Assembly (NCBI RefSeq): GCF_041260155.1
Contig: NC_091935.1
Coordinates: forward strand, 691,001 to 755,000
Source: Ptychodera flava
Taxonomy: Eukaryota > Hemichordata > Enteropneusta > Ptychoderidae
Reading direction: 5' to 3'
Length of the DNA: 64,000 nucleotides
The translations under genes and the position numbers were made by a program. Under the pieces are notes generated by a model. It saw only the letters and a list, made by a program, of their open reading frames with translations, made no database searches and was not told where the DNA came from. Each line of letters opens with the position of its first letter. The first letter of the stretch is position 1. Of the stretch, positions 1 through 13,049 are shown one piece after another.

Positions 1-177
1 TTATGTTTTTTGATAGGAGGGTGTTAACACCGTTGGTATTTTCCTATGACAAACTTTACATACAAAGTGGCAATGTTTATTTGCCCATTTTACAGTAAAT
101 TATTGTATTTTACTCTAGAAATGTTTTGTGTATTTTTAGAATAAAATAATTTTACTGAATATCAGTGGTCTGTAATG

Positions 178-545
178 TTATTTCAAGGCTTGAACACCCC
201 CTGAACGCCCAAAATAAAGGTGTTCAACAAGCGCGCATCATGTGTTCTAGCCTTTAACACACTTATCGTTGAACGGCGTCCATGCGTTCAAAAAGTGTTA
301 CAGCCCTTTGAACGCGTAAATGCGTTCAATTTTTGAACACATTTCATGTGCAATGTGCGTGTGTTCAGATATGGAACACCATGGTGTTCAATATAATGTC
401 TGATGAACACGTAGCGTTCAAAATCTGCACACGTGTGTTCAAAAATTGAACGTTGGTTGAACACGTAGTGTTAAATTCTGAACGTCTAGACGGGTTCAAA
501 AGTGTTACAAAAAGGCGTGTTCTATGGCTGTAATAGTCCTTAACT
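178..545. repeat. Cluster of interspersed GTTCA / TGAAC inverted motifs
   Basis: About twenty copies of GTTCA or its reverse complement TGAAC lie within roughly 370 bases, in both orientations, often followed by ACG, ACAC or GCG. Many adjacent pairs form small inverted repeats, including a perfect 16-bp palindrome at 374-389 (GAACACCATGGTGTTC) and GAACGC...GCGTTC around 318-335. Spacing is irregular, so this is not a simple tandem satellite. Confidence 0.6.
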
Positions 546-1355
546 TACTTTACAGTGGCAAGCATCGACCGGAGTTTCTGGACGCTTTAAGCGTTTTTGT
601 TTTAAGGCCTATTTTGAGCGTTTAGGCTCGTTTATGTTACAGTAAATGTTTTAGTAATCTGACAACGATTGGTCTGTTTTAGCATTTAAATCGATTATCC
701 GAACTTTTGGTTTTGTGTCAATTTTTCAAGGGCTTTGTATAGATTTCGGGTCGTTATTGGTGCCTGCATTCCGGTGTTTGAAAAGCATGCTGTAAAGGCT
801 GTTTCGAGAAATAAATCTTACTTCTCTGTGTTTAGCCATTCCCAGGTTCATGGTTTCGTTAACAATATTGCTGTTAACGGCCTTTGAAATTGGTTTGGTC
901 TGAGGAGAGTATTGTTTATTTAAATTCACTATCGGCAATGTAGAAAAATGGTACAGAGCCACTGTCATAAAAGTAAACATATGAGCTCTCAGTTTACTTT
1001 CCTTTAATGTGTTTATAAATGGTGAATCTAATTTCTAAAAAATGATTACTTAAATCTCCTGTATGTATGTTTCTAATACAAGGTTACCTATTTTGAATTC
1101 ACAGTAGATATCAGAGTAGAATCTGAATCTGGCGCTTATCGCTTAGGCCAAAATGCCGACGTTGTAGTTCGCATGTTTCGAGCTCGCCTTGAACTCAAGT
1201 TGAAAAACCTCAACAAATCTTTTTCAGTTGTTCCAATCGTTGATTGTGCTATCTCTTGCTTTGTGCATCGATCTTTGACACTCAACAAACTGCAAGCTTT
1301 CTGTAGTGTTGTATATATGATGTATTTACAACGCCTGGCCTGAGGGGTCATTTTG

Positions 1356-1383
1356 GTCTCGTCTCGTCTCGTCTCGTCTCGTC
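1356..1383. repeat. (GTCTC)n pentanucleotide microsatellite
   Basis: Five to six perfect GTCTC units in a row, ending at a GC-rich GTCCGGG. A simple short tandem repeat. Confidence 0.85.
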
Positions 1384-1485
1384 CGGGTTTTGCGACTCGC
1401 CTGGTTTATGCTGTGGACTGGTGAACAATTTCGCAATCGCCCTTTGGTTAGTCAATAAGTCGATGTCATATTCACGAAGACTCTT

Positions 1486-1522
1486 TGACACGGTCACCCA
1501 CGGACCGTGGGTGACCGTGTCA
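1486..1522. other. 37-bp perfect palindrome
   Basis: Two 18-bp arms (TGACACGGTCACCCACGG and its exact reverse complement) surround a single central A. The palindrome stops abruptly on both sides (T/G mismatch at 1485/1523). It lies about 740 bases upstream of the transporter start codon. A perfect palindrome this long is unlikely by chance; it could be a protein-binding site, a recent foldback duplication or a remnant of a mobile-element end. Confidence 0.85.
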
Positions 1523-2263
1523 GAAACGGACAGATATCTAATAGCGGCAGTAACTTTGTTCTGAACAAATATGATAGTTAGGCGTTGCCATGCAACGGTA
1601 ATTTCATATCGAGTACATCAGGTCAAATACCAATGTGAAGCGTAGATTTCTGTAAAAGAATTACGAAGAAGGGCGACATAGCCTTACAAGGAATCGTTAT
1701 ACTTACGAAGCGTTGGAGAGCAAATTACATACTGTCTAGAGCATAGATTAGACGTGGATGGGATTGTGTAGCAGTATCTGTGCACAATTTTTTTCATGAA
1801 AACGTCTTTATATACGATCAACCGGCTCACTAATAATTCAGCATGGTCTCTCTCATGTCTTTGAATTTCTCTAATATTTCAAATAAAATATCGTATCAGA
1901 ATTAATCTTTGGCGGTTTAGACTTTAAAATTGCCAGGTCAGAATGACTTGTCATTTTACTCAAATCTTGATCAATAGAAACAACGTGGATGTCGCTTCTT
2001 TACAATATCAATGTATGAGTAGTTGATTAAGTTATTGATAACTGTACAATGCTGGTTTATCTCGGACGTCGTATCAGTTGAATATTCACGTGATCATCAT
2101 TTACATAAACAAAGGATCGTCATTAGGCACGCTCATATCACAGATTCAAGTGGACAGCTGTTCAGGTACACACTAGGTGTAAGAAGATTCAAGTCCCGGC
2201 GTTTGGTCAACAACGTTCGTGTGACTCCAACTTAAAGACGTTTTAGCCCGTTTTATTCCAAAA

Positions 2264-5071
2264 ATGTCGTCCAACGGTGACGAAAAAACAAGACCGGAGA
2301 ATGGCTTGAAGCAACGCGGCAGGGAACTTCAAAGTGCCCCCGACGTTTTAGATGAAACGTCTTCGTCGTACGCAGTGGCCATGAAGAGACAAATTGGTCT
2401 TTTCCCGAGTATTATGATCATCATGGGGTCTATTATAGGTTCCGGTATTTTCGTCTCGCCAAAAGGTGTCTTGGAGTACAGTGGTTCGGTAGGTGGTGCG
2501 TTGCTAGTCTGGACAATGTGCGGTGTTATCGCAACTTTAGGTGGCATGTGTTATGCTGAGCTTGGTTCATCAATTGGCAAAGGGGGCGGCGAATACACCT
2601 ACCTGAACGAAGCATTTGGAGAATTCTTAGCGTTTCTGATGCTCTGGGTGAATTTCATCATTGTTTCACCGGGTAATACTGCTATCATAGCACAGACGTT
2701 TGCTATCTACGCAATCACTCCATTCTATTCCGATTGTGATCCACCGCCATGGGCAGTCACCCTGGTAGCAGAGGCCTGTATTCGTAAGTTAACAGTCTCT
2801 TTGTAATTTTTCTTGGCTGATTTTAACATTTATTTACATCAATTTTGTTTGATGTTTCGTGACTTTTTAAATATTTTTGTTGAAAAGTAGCCATAACACT
2901 TTGCAAGGATTGCGTCAAGTCTGTTTAATTCAAACTTGACACATACTCTTGGAGATAGAGATTGACGATATTGGTAATTGATTCTGCAGCTTATCGAGTG
3001 TCAGGCAGTCTTTAATTTCTTTATGAACGAGTCGCTTTTTACTCCTCTGTACTGATACTCTTTTACAGGCGATTACCAGCAAGTGCCTATTGAATGAATT
3101 CACTGGCAAATACATTCGATGCTTTTGATTTGTTAAAGCTATAACATTATGTTTACACATCGGTAACAAAACAGGTTCTGTATAAACTCATCGTTTCTGA
3201 TTTGCTTTACAAATCTTACATCAAAGATATGATTAGTCTTGCATTTCTTGCATCGAAAGGTGACTGTAAGATTGGATATACGACTTATCGACATTTCAGA
3301 TAGGATAACAAGATCGCATCTGTTGAAATCGGATTCGAAATTGTAGTCCTCTCCGAGCTGCAACGATGTCAGTCGGATTTTTAAAACTTTTATTCGTATA
3401 TCAAATAAATGGCAATTAATTTTCTAAATAGGAGGAGGCTAGTCGTAGACTATCATGGTTAACCCTTTCTTACGAATAAATGTATAAATAACTTTATGCA
3501 CCGTTGAGCTTTTTGTTACTATTGGGCCTCACCTACGATGGAACGTGAGTGTTTAATTGATATGGCGTTTGTAGAGATAAGTCTTTGATGACGATATTGA
3601 TGTTCAACGGGTGTCAGAGAACACAGGATTTCGACAGACCACTAGACCTTGTCCGGCCGGATCAATACATTTTGTGGGGAAAGGTTTATCAGACCTAGTT
3701 TGCCATAATGCAAAATTTTTACACCAGCAATTAACACCTGGATAGGATGTTCTCGAACTAGTTGTCGTGCCCCCCCCCCCCCCTGCAAAAATCTCTACAG
3801 AACAAATTCCCGTTGTTTTTCCATATTTTTTTTAAATATTCGGCATAGACTGGACAAATAGCGACAGCCTTTTTTCTAATGCCGTGATTGCATCATTGTG
3901 AGTTACACGTGTTATCAAATAGTGTTATCGAATAGTCCTTGTACAATAATACTGTGACTTCAAAGGGTGCTTCCAAAGTCCTCGGATACTAAATTCTATC
4001 ACGAAAGCTCAAAAGGTCAGTTCGCATGCTGAATGAATGGTCTACGCCTGCAAATTTCCAGATTTCTGACTAACTCAGATGCCATTGAAGCAAAATCTCA
4101 AACAAACGATTATATCAATGACATCATACTGAAAACACTACAAAAATCTCATCACAGGGTGAACTAATTTGATTTCAAGTAGTTTTTAGTGAAGTCGGTA
4201 AGAAAGGGAAATACAACTCGTGCCTTCTTCGAAACGTGCTGACGCAATTCACCATTATCTGTCTCTACCGCAAATTGTAATCATCCCATAATCATTTATC
4301 ATTGATTTTATTCTGAGCAGTCTTAGTCATTTCAACGATTTTATGTTATCTATTATCATTTATTACAGTTCTAATATTTGGCTACAACTGCTACAGTGTC
4401 AAGGGAGCGACTTGGGTTCAGAATATTTTCACAGTGGCTAAAGTAATCGGTCTTGGCATCATTATAATGGCTGGAATAGTGTTTTTAATCATGGGTAAGT
4501 CCTTCATTGCACAAAAATACGATATCAAAGAAACAGAAGCCCGCGAGTTATGCAACTACAAATAGAGACTGTAGAGAGTTCGATAGCTGTTCAAATGATT
4601 TGATGTGCGTTGCTCGTTTTATGTGATTTGGTTTATATATAAAAGCGATTTCAAGCTCTTTGATTCTGTGTTTTGAACAAAAGTGGTAAAAATATTATGT
4701 TACTTGAGATTGGCAAAGGAACGATGACGTCAGGTCATGATGAGTGACCTGGTGTCAGTCATTACCTGGAAAAGCAAAGTAACTTTCGCTGCTGTTCAAC
4801 TTTAAACGTTTACCTATGATGCAAATGAAATGATAATTTCAATATTCCAAAGAAAAGCATTGAATAACACACAATTTAAAATCACGCCATTGTGTTTAAT
4901 GTTATGTAAATAAACGAAAAACTATGTCAGACTGACACGAAAACTTGTCATGGTGATACCTGTACCTTACGGAATCTTTCACAGTCTGGTTTGGCTGGAT
5001 TATTAATTGCTCTAAAAATAAATAAAAACGCCAACAAACAAAACAATTTGCTCCCTATACTAAGTTGACTT

Positions 5072-5133
<62 letters not shown>

Positions 5134-8100
5134 TTGATAGCATTATCATTTAACACGAAACTTTTGACGTGCTTAATCATAAATACACCGCTTTATCAAC
5201 ATTTATCACGAAAAGATTTATGGACAAGTATATATCATACTGGGTCAATCTATAACAATTCGTATCTCGTACAGGATGATCTAGTCCTGGCACTCAGACA
5301 ACATCGATGTCGGTGTGCTGAGGACCAGGTCTATGATTTACGATGCAACATTTCCTACTGTTGTAACACATCGATATAAGATAGCAAAATGCTTCATCTA
5401 CAAAATGAGTTTTCGTCACTTGCAAATATGCCCTTCAGAAATGTATTGTTTTGCTTGTATCATGAAGTAAACACGACGTCGACTGTTGAACAACGTGGGT
5501 TTTACCTAAACATTTGTAGTCAAGGTGAACTTGATAAACTTTAGTTGACCTTAGGGACGTTTACATACAACAGTCAGCTTATCGCTTCCACGGTTGTTTC
5601 ACGTATCGCTGTAGCTGTTAGATGCAAAATGAAAACTTGGAGGAAATTTCTCAAGGTCTACTTAGACCTTTTATCCAACTTTATGAATAATAAGAAATCC
5701 ACATCCTCGTCTCGTCGTAAAATAAGCTTTTCATGGTGTAGATGATTGCTTGAGTCACCCAAATGTGGAATGTATGAAGAAAATCCCGTCCTAGCGCATT
5801 TTAATTTTATAGATGTGAATTTTATCGCTGACAGCGAACACGGTTATTTACTTTGTCAAAATAAATTGCACGCTGAACAAAGCCAATTCATAAAACCAGT
5901 GAAAAACACTTCATACTTCTCTCAGAAAACCTTTAAGACCGCAAAGATTGAAAGCATGTAACGTTTTTGCTGAGTAATGTCATTGTTATCAATGGAATGT
6001 AGTTTTTCAAGCAGCGATAGACTTCAGGTTGTCCAAGATATCATAAATACAGATTGTCAAACGTTTGTAAATAATCAGTCAAGCATTCTTTGTTGATCTT
6101 TTTTATAATTTAAGGTCAAGGTTCACATTGATAATACTTTAACATGGTTTGTTTGAAGATGATGGTTTTTTTTGAAGATGATGAAATCTCGTTGGTTCTG
6201 ACTCATACTCATCGGCGAGGGGGGTGTTTACTAGGTCACCTTTGCACTGATGTTCAAACATCATCAAATATAATCCACTAATTGTCAAGTATTGCATCAG
6301 CATATGGTCACGTGTAGAGAGAGTGTGCCAAAAGGACTGACAACACAAATAACTACAATGAACAGGGATGCAGTCTGAGGACAAAAAGTGAAGCCTTCAC
6401 AAACTTACAACCTCAATCAAATTCATCGAAAGACATCCGCATTGAGTTGCTAGTGGGTCAGTAAGGATAGAAACATGAAAAGTGTCCATATAATGATCTA
6501 AAAGTAACCCTTCAAGTTCATTGGTGCTAACTGTCACCGGCAGGTCTTAGCGAACAAAACCAAATTAACGTAAACAAAACATAGTCAAAGTCCGAGGGCT
6601 GTAAATAATAGGTATAGATAACATTCGACCCTTGCTGTCTATTGGTATGATGTTATGAGATCATTTACTGAAGACGACCCTGGCTGTCTTCTGGTATGAT
6701 ATAAAGCACACCAAGCGACGACATACCACGAAATTTTGACCAGTTCACGACATAATTATATACACGAGCGATAGCTAGTGCATACTAGTATTTGGAGTGA
6801 AATGGTCAAAACTGTGTGTGCTTCATTGCTATTATATCATAACAGTATATCGGAATTCTGGCATGGAACGTCCAAAAAGAAATTGCTCTTGCCGAGAGCT
6901 TGCGCGTGTGCCAACAGTGTAAAATAATACCAGTATATTGATGGTGAAAATATCGGATCTGATCGATCGAGACAAGAAAATAACTTATAAATGATATTTA
7001 AATATATGGACAGTTTGGTCACGAGCGAGCTTTCAGTCAGAGAAACTCCCAAGAGTTGAGTGCCAGAACCTGAGTTTATTTTTATGTCTATTTTTATCAT
7101 ATAAAGCGACGAGAGTTGAACAGTTCACTCCATATCTGCACTCGCAATTGTGAATGCACACATGTTGTAAACTGGTCAAAATCTCCTGGTAAACTGTCGC
7201 AGGGTGCGGTAAAATGTCGATAGGTGTGGTATACTGTCGATAGGTGTGGTATACTGTCACTGAGTGTGGCATACTGTCGCTGGGTGTGGTAACTGTCACT
7301 GAGTGTGGTATACTGTCGCTGGGTGTGGTATACTGTCGCTGGGTGTGGTATACTGTCGCTGGGTGTGGTAAACTGTCGCTGGGTGTGGCATACTGTCGCT
7401 GGGTGTGGTAAACTGTCGCTGGGTGTGGCATACTGTCGCTGAGAGTGGTAAACTGTCGCTGAGTGTGACATACTGTCGCTGGATGTTGTATACTGTCCCT
7501 GAGTGTGGTAAACTGTCGCTGGGTGTGGCATACTGTCGCTGAGTGTGGTTTACTGTCGCTGGGTGTGGTTTATTGCTTAATCAAAACATAAGAGTAAACT
7601 GCGTTTTCATGTCAACTGATTGATAATTTGAATGATTAACGAACTTTCAAACTGTCGTTTTTATCTCAGGAATGACTATATATTTTCTGCTGATGTCAAT
7701 CATGACAAGTACATTAGCATATTTTCAGAGAACAAGAAAGCGTACATTTACAGAAAAAAATGCACATACTACATGCACAGAAACAAGGGAACATTTTTCA
7801 GTTCACGTCTTTTTCAACATAAACACGATTGGAACTAATTTGGGATAATTGGATGGTGAAGTAATGCCGATTTAATCTACAAATATAATCTCATCTGCTT
7901 TTATTTTTACATTACACACTTGTTTTTATGAGTTATTTGTATTATTGCAACATTCAACTATCTGGCACCTAAAAAACTTGAGAAATTTAAAAAATATGAA
8001 AATCCAATTATCCCACATTAGTTCCAATCGTGTTCATACTAGACCTTAGCCACGAGCCAAGCATGCCAACTGTCCTTTCTTCCCTTTCTCACAGGAAGAA

Positions 8101-8855
8101 CTGAGTATTTAGAAGACGCTTTCGAGGGTCCAGGAACCAATGGTTTACGAATTTCATTGGCTTTCTACAGTGGATTGTTTGCTTATACTGGCTGGTAAGT
8201 CTACTACAGTGCTGTATTGCGATGACATGTGCAGGAGAAGTAATGCATACAATACGATGTGTACGATATCAAAATGCTGTCATACTCTTAAACCCGAATT
8301 ACATTTACATGCGTTTGAATCACATAAACTGTCACCTTAGACAAAGGTAATATGCAAATAAAGCCGCTTGGATCATATAAACCCATATTCACAACAACGT
8401 CTGAACTCAACTGTGCAAAGATATGGTTGCCTTCAGCATCTATCTAGTTGCTCGGAGTTGTACCCGGACGAAAGAATTTTGAAGTGTCCGTTATTTACAC
8501 GTAAATGAAAACTGATTAGTAAGAACACTGCACAGGTTCAAGTTTACAACTGTGTTTCTGGACAAACCATTCGTGATATTGGACAGACTAACATATGACA
8601 AATGTGAATACACTAACTCGCAAGTTTCAACTTTTATCTTATCTTTCATGGCCATGTTCTCAGTCGATCGAACTTTGTTTCTTAATCCGGCAAGTTTAAT
8701 TACGTTATTGCGTGATTAATGTCTATATCATGTAGATCATAATCCGATCTTAATTCTCGATTAGAAAACACGAGGTTTTCAGATAAGCTTAAACCTTTTT
8801 TATTTCATAGGATATATGTGGTTTCTGCATAGGGAATCCAGAAATCTTGTTTTGG

Positions 8856-8900
<45 letters not shown>

Positions 8901-9075
8901 GTTTTTAGCTGTGTTGTTGTTGTTTTAACGTTTAAGTGTATGAAGAGAGTGTACGTTAGCAGAGAGTTGTATCGGACCAAGTATTGATAGTGTCCCTGTA
9001 GCGTTTCTTATGACATCTACATTATGTCTGAAACAACAACAACACAACAGTTATGTTCGTTGAATTTCATTGGTC

Positions 9076-9106
<31 letters not shown>

Positions 9107-12100
9107 CGACTAAGAAACATAAACAACAATACAAACAACAACAACCAGATTTCTGGGTTCCCTGTGGTTTCTGATCGCTCATCGGTTCAATAAAACTCAC
9201 CTAACCCTCGAAGTGTTTTGCAATTTCAGGGCAGGTATGAACAACATGGCTGAAGAAATTGTTAATCCTCACAGGTAACGATCAATTTAGACCGCTCATG
9301 CTCGACCTGAACTCACAAAGATAAACTAAAAAGCCATTCGAAAAAGAAGACTTTCACTAGCGCTTTCTTTGCTAATTTTTTTTTCTCAAATTAACGGGCA
9401 GGATACGGGTCTATGGGCAATCAGGCAGTACTTTCATTATTTAGTGGGAACTTTTCTTTGTTCTGCTCTGCGGACAAAACAACTTGTAATAGGACCAATG
9501 GACATACAGAGAGCATGGTTCGTTTCATTACGCACAGTATCGATGAGAGTGTACAGCATAAGTGGCAAGAGCAAGGGGGACTTTGTAATGGTAAAGGGCA
9601 TTTAGTATTTTCATTGGGAAAGAGGAAGCTGGGGGTTTCCTCTTGAAAGGGGAAGATAGCAATTTGGAGGGATCTTTTTCATAATTTTGTTCAAAATGTG
9701 TTAGACTTGCAGGCCTAAATGACCTTCAATTCTAAAATTCAACTAGTTATAGCCCATGTCACTGCTAAATATTAATAATACATATGGTCAAATATTCAAA
9801 ATCTTCTAGACGATCCAAAACTCTCCACCACTCATATCTACTCTTTGATCCTCTTGGTAAAATTGAAATGTCTTCGTCTGAATCATAAATCATGTACAAT
9901 TCTTTCGATCTGTTAGATAGATAGATAGATAATATTTTATCATAGTGACACGGTTTCATATTCAACACATGATTCTTATTTTGAAAAAGTACAAGAAATT
10001 TGTTTGAAACCCCAGCCGAGTTGTCAGCTTATGATTCACTGGCTCCTTTAAATTAAACTAACCACACTGTGCGTCTAGATAACATATTTTACAGTATAAC
10101 ATAATTCATAAAGAAAGTATATTAAGTGTTTGAAATTACATTTCTCCTTCTGATATACATTTGGTGAATACACTTAGCAAAGTTTCTAACATAACTGTCT
10201 GAGAAAAGTTGAACAAGTTTTTACATTTGATGGCAAATCATGAAGAACATCTGTAATCGAGGTGCAAATATCGTCGTACTGTTCACAATCAAATATAAAA
10301 TGAAATTCGTCCTCAACAATATACCGTTACAAAGTAAACGTATTCTCTGATCAATTTGCAGGTTAGAATACCGACCAGTTTCAATCCTCAAAGGTAATGT
10401 CCCGTTACGTAGTCTCGCAATAACTGAGCGGTATTTATACGGGATATTAAGTAATACATAAGGTTCAACATTGTAATTGCGTTTGAATGTACAATACGTT
10501 CTCAATTTCGGTTTCATTAAACAGTTAATTCTCCAGTTTACAGATTCATTTACTTTTAACTTCTGTTTTGCCTTGTCAAGAATAACATTAGTACTAATAT
10601 TTTGTTCATTTCTAGACTCAAAAATATGTAACAGTCCAGCCTCTTTAAATACAGACTTCGCTCGTTTAGTCCACAATTGGTCGCTTAAAAATACACGTTT
10701 GGTCAGTCTAGTGATGGGTAGTCTCTGTAGTCTAGACCACAGCCTTATGACCTCAACTTTACGCCTATATTCACTAGACATCCATCCCATATCACCGTAT
10801 ACTGAAGCGGTAGGACTTGAAGCTCCTACTCCGAGATATGATCGCATTACACGGTGTTGGATCTTGTCAATACAAGTGATTGAATTTCTATGCCACACTG
10901 CCGAAGCGTAATCAAGAATTGGAGCTACTAGCGAATCAAAAAGTTTTGTGTACATGTTAGAAGAAATGAAATCTGACAGCACCACTAAATCGTTTTTCTT
11001 CCTAGGAACTTTCCAATCGCTGCCATTTCTTCAATGACGCTCATTACAGTTATTTATGTTCTCACCAATATTGCATATTTCACCGTCCTTTCACCTCAAG
11101 AAATGTTGGCTTCTAACGCAGTTGCCGTGGTATGTCGAACTTCCTAATACCTTCCTACTAGTATCCATGATTTGCATCACAAATCAGACAGACAGACATA
11201 TATTCAGACTGTACAGACAGATCGAAAAGAAGGTAAAGGACACGCGTACAAACAGACAGTTTTGGTTTATATACAGTTACGTATGTTAGTATTTATGTAT
11301 GGATATATTAATGTATGTATTCATGTATATAGGCCTATGTATATATTCATGTTGTATATATGTATGTATTCATGAATACATGTAGTGTGTACGTGACCAC
11401 TAACTTGTGTTATGAAGTTAGATAAAGCTCAAAGATAATAATCATTCTTACGATGCTTGACAGACATGGGGAGAACTGGCACTTGGTAGCTTTGCTTGGC
11501 TGATGCCCGTGGCCGTTGCCATGTCAACATTTGGTGCTGTAAACGGAGCCGCCTTGACAAACTCAAGGTGAGCTATGACTCATATCGCAAAGAATTATGG
11601 ATAGTTAAAAGAAAATGAAATGTTGGCGAGTGAACAAAGTCGCGTCAGTATGAAACATCATTATTATCTTTTCACTTAATATAAATTTTAGCGATGATAG
11701 AATTGTGTATTTCGAACAAAATCAATATTTGGAGTGAATGCATCTAATATACTGATATTTATTTTCATTACCAGATATACATTTGTCGCTGCAAGAGACG
11801 GACTGTTGCCATCCTTATTTAGTATGATCCATATAAAGTACCTAACTCCGTTACCAACGCTCGTTGTCATGGTAAATGTTAACTTTATTTCCGCTGTTCG
11901 CACTTGCACATTAAAATACAACATCAGAGCAACAGTAAACGTCAGCGCACGTTCCTCACACTACAGTGCTTATGCCACACTCGATATAAACACGAAAATA
12001 TCGTTTATCATATCTACCAGGACATGTAAAGAGATTGCATGTGGACAATCTGGTAACCTGTACATTAATATGAATATCCCGTACCCTCGTTAATGTCAAC

Positions 12101-12664
12101 AGATGACGACTTTGTTAGAACGTGTTTGGAATAATAGCTCTTTCACCGGTTCCATGATGCAGTGCGCACCACAGTATACACAACTTTTCAGTCGTAAGGT
12201 ACACGCAGGTTATGTTAGTCATAGAACTCTGTGGCAGATTACACTTTAATCACTTTATTGCATAACAACACACTTCGGAAAGTGTGGTATAGCAAGAACA
12301 AAACTAAACATTGCATAAAACATTGTCGTGTATGTCTTTACCTGCAGCTGCTGGGGGAAACATAGTGTTTGTAATATATTTACACCCTGACCTATATTTT
12401 CGTCGCTGATGGTTAGAATATACACGCAGATTTATTTTGCATTGCAAATATTTTTCGATAAAGCCACTGCAGAGCATTGTGGGATAACCGGGAAAAGGTA
12501 TACTGTTGAATTCATGATAACTGTTTCTTACTGTTGCCTGGATATTGTCTGAGTGAAGTAAAACAGCTTTAGTTCCGCGTCTATTGAAATTCTCAGTTTG
12601 CGATCTACTTGAAACTGATTCTTCGAAGTCGCTCTGTCACGGAGTCTTCACTTCTCCTTCTACC

Positions 12665-12719
<55 letters not shown>

Positions 12720-12996
12720 ATGTTGATCACAATGACTCTGTGCCTGTACCAGGATACTGGCAGCTTAATCAACTACACTGGTTTTTCATACTGGCTCTTC
12801 GTTGGTATAGTGGCCACTGGGTTGGTCTGGATGAGATACAGAAGACGTGATATTGAGAGGCCTTTCACGGTTAGTTACTGAAAGAGACCAGGTGAACTGA
12901 ACATTTTAATGAAAAAGCTCGGTGTAAGCAAACTTGTTTTGACGTAGGTTCATAGATAATTTGGTCGTTTCGATGCAGTACATGTAACTCTCTCAC

Positions 12997-13049
<53 letters not shown>

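Larger units (their letters stand above)
1..2263. other. 5' flank of the SLC7 gene, no gene seen
   Basis: I see no convincing coding exon here. The stretch holds a block of short inverted GTTCA/TGAAC motifs (178-545), a GTCTC pentamer run (1356-1383) and a 37-bp palindrome (1486-1522), listed separately. The few open frames are short and lack splice context or recognisable family features. The promoter and 5' UTR of the downstream transporter presumably lie in the last several hundred bases, but I could not place a TATA box or initiator with confidence. Confidence 0.5.

Noticed and set aside
7033..7531. Two minus-strand frames of 132 and 144 codons
   Set aside because: They read through the 20-bp minisatellite in SLC7 intron 2 and consist of repeat peptides.
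11734..12093. 119-codon frame extending SLC7 exon 7
   Set aside because: The true exon ends at the gtaaat donor at 11872; the continuation is intron read-through without transporter similarity.
12609..12719. Upstream part of the 90-codon frame over SLC7 exon 8, including a Leu/Ser repeat
   Set aside because: It is the (CT)n polypyrimidine tract before the CAG acceptor at 12717-12719, not coding.
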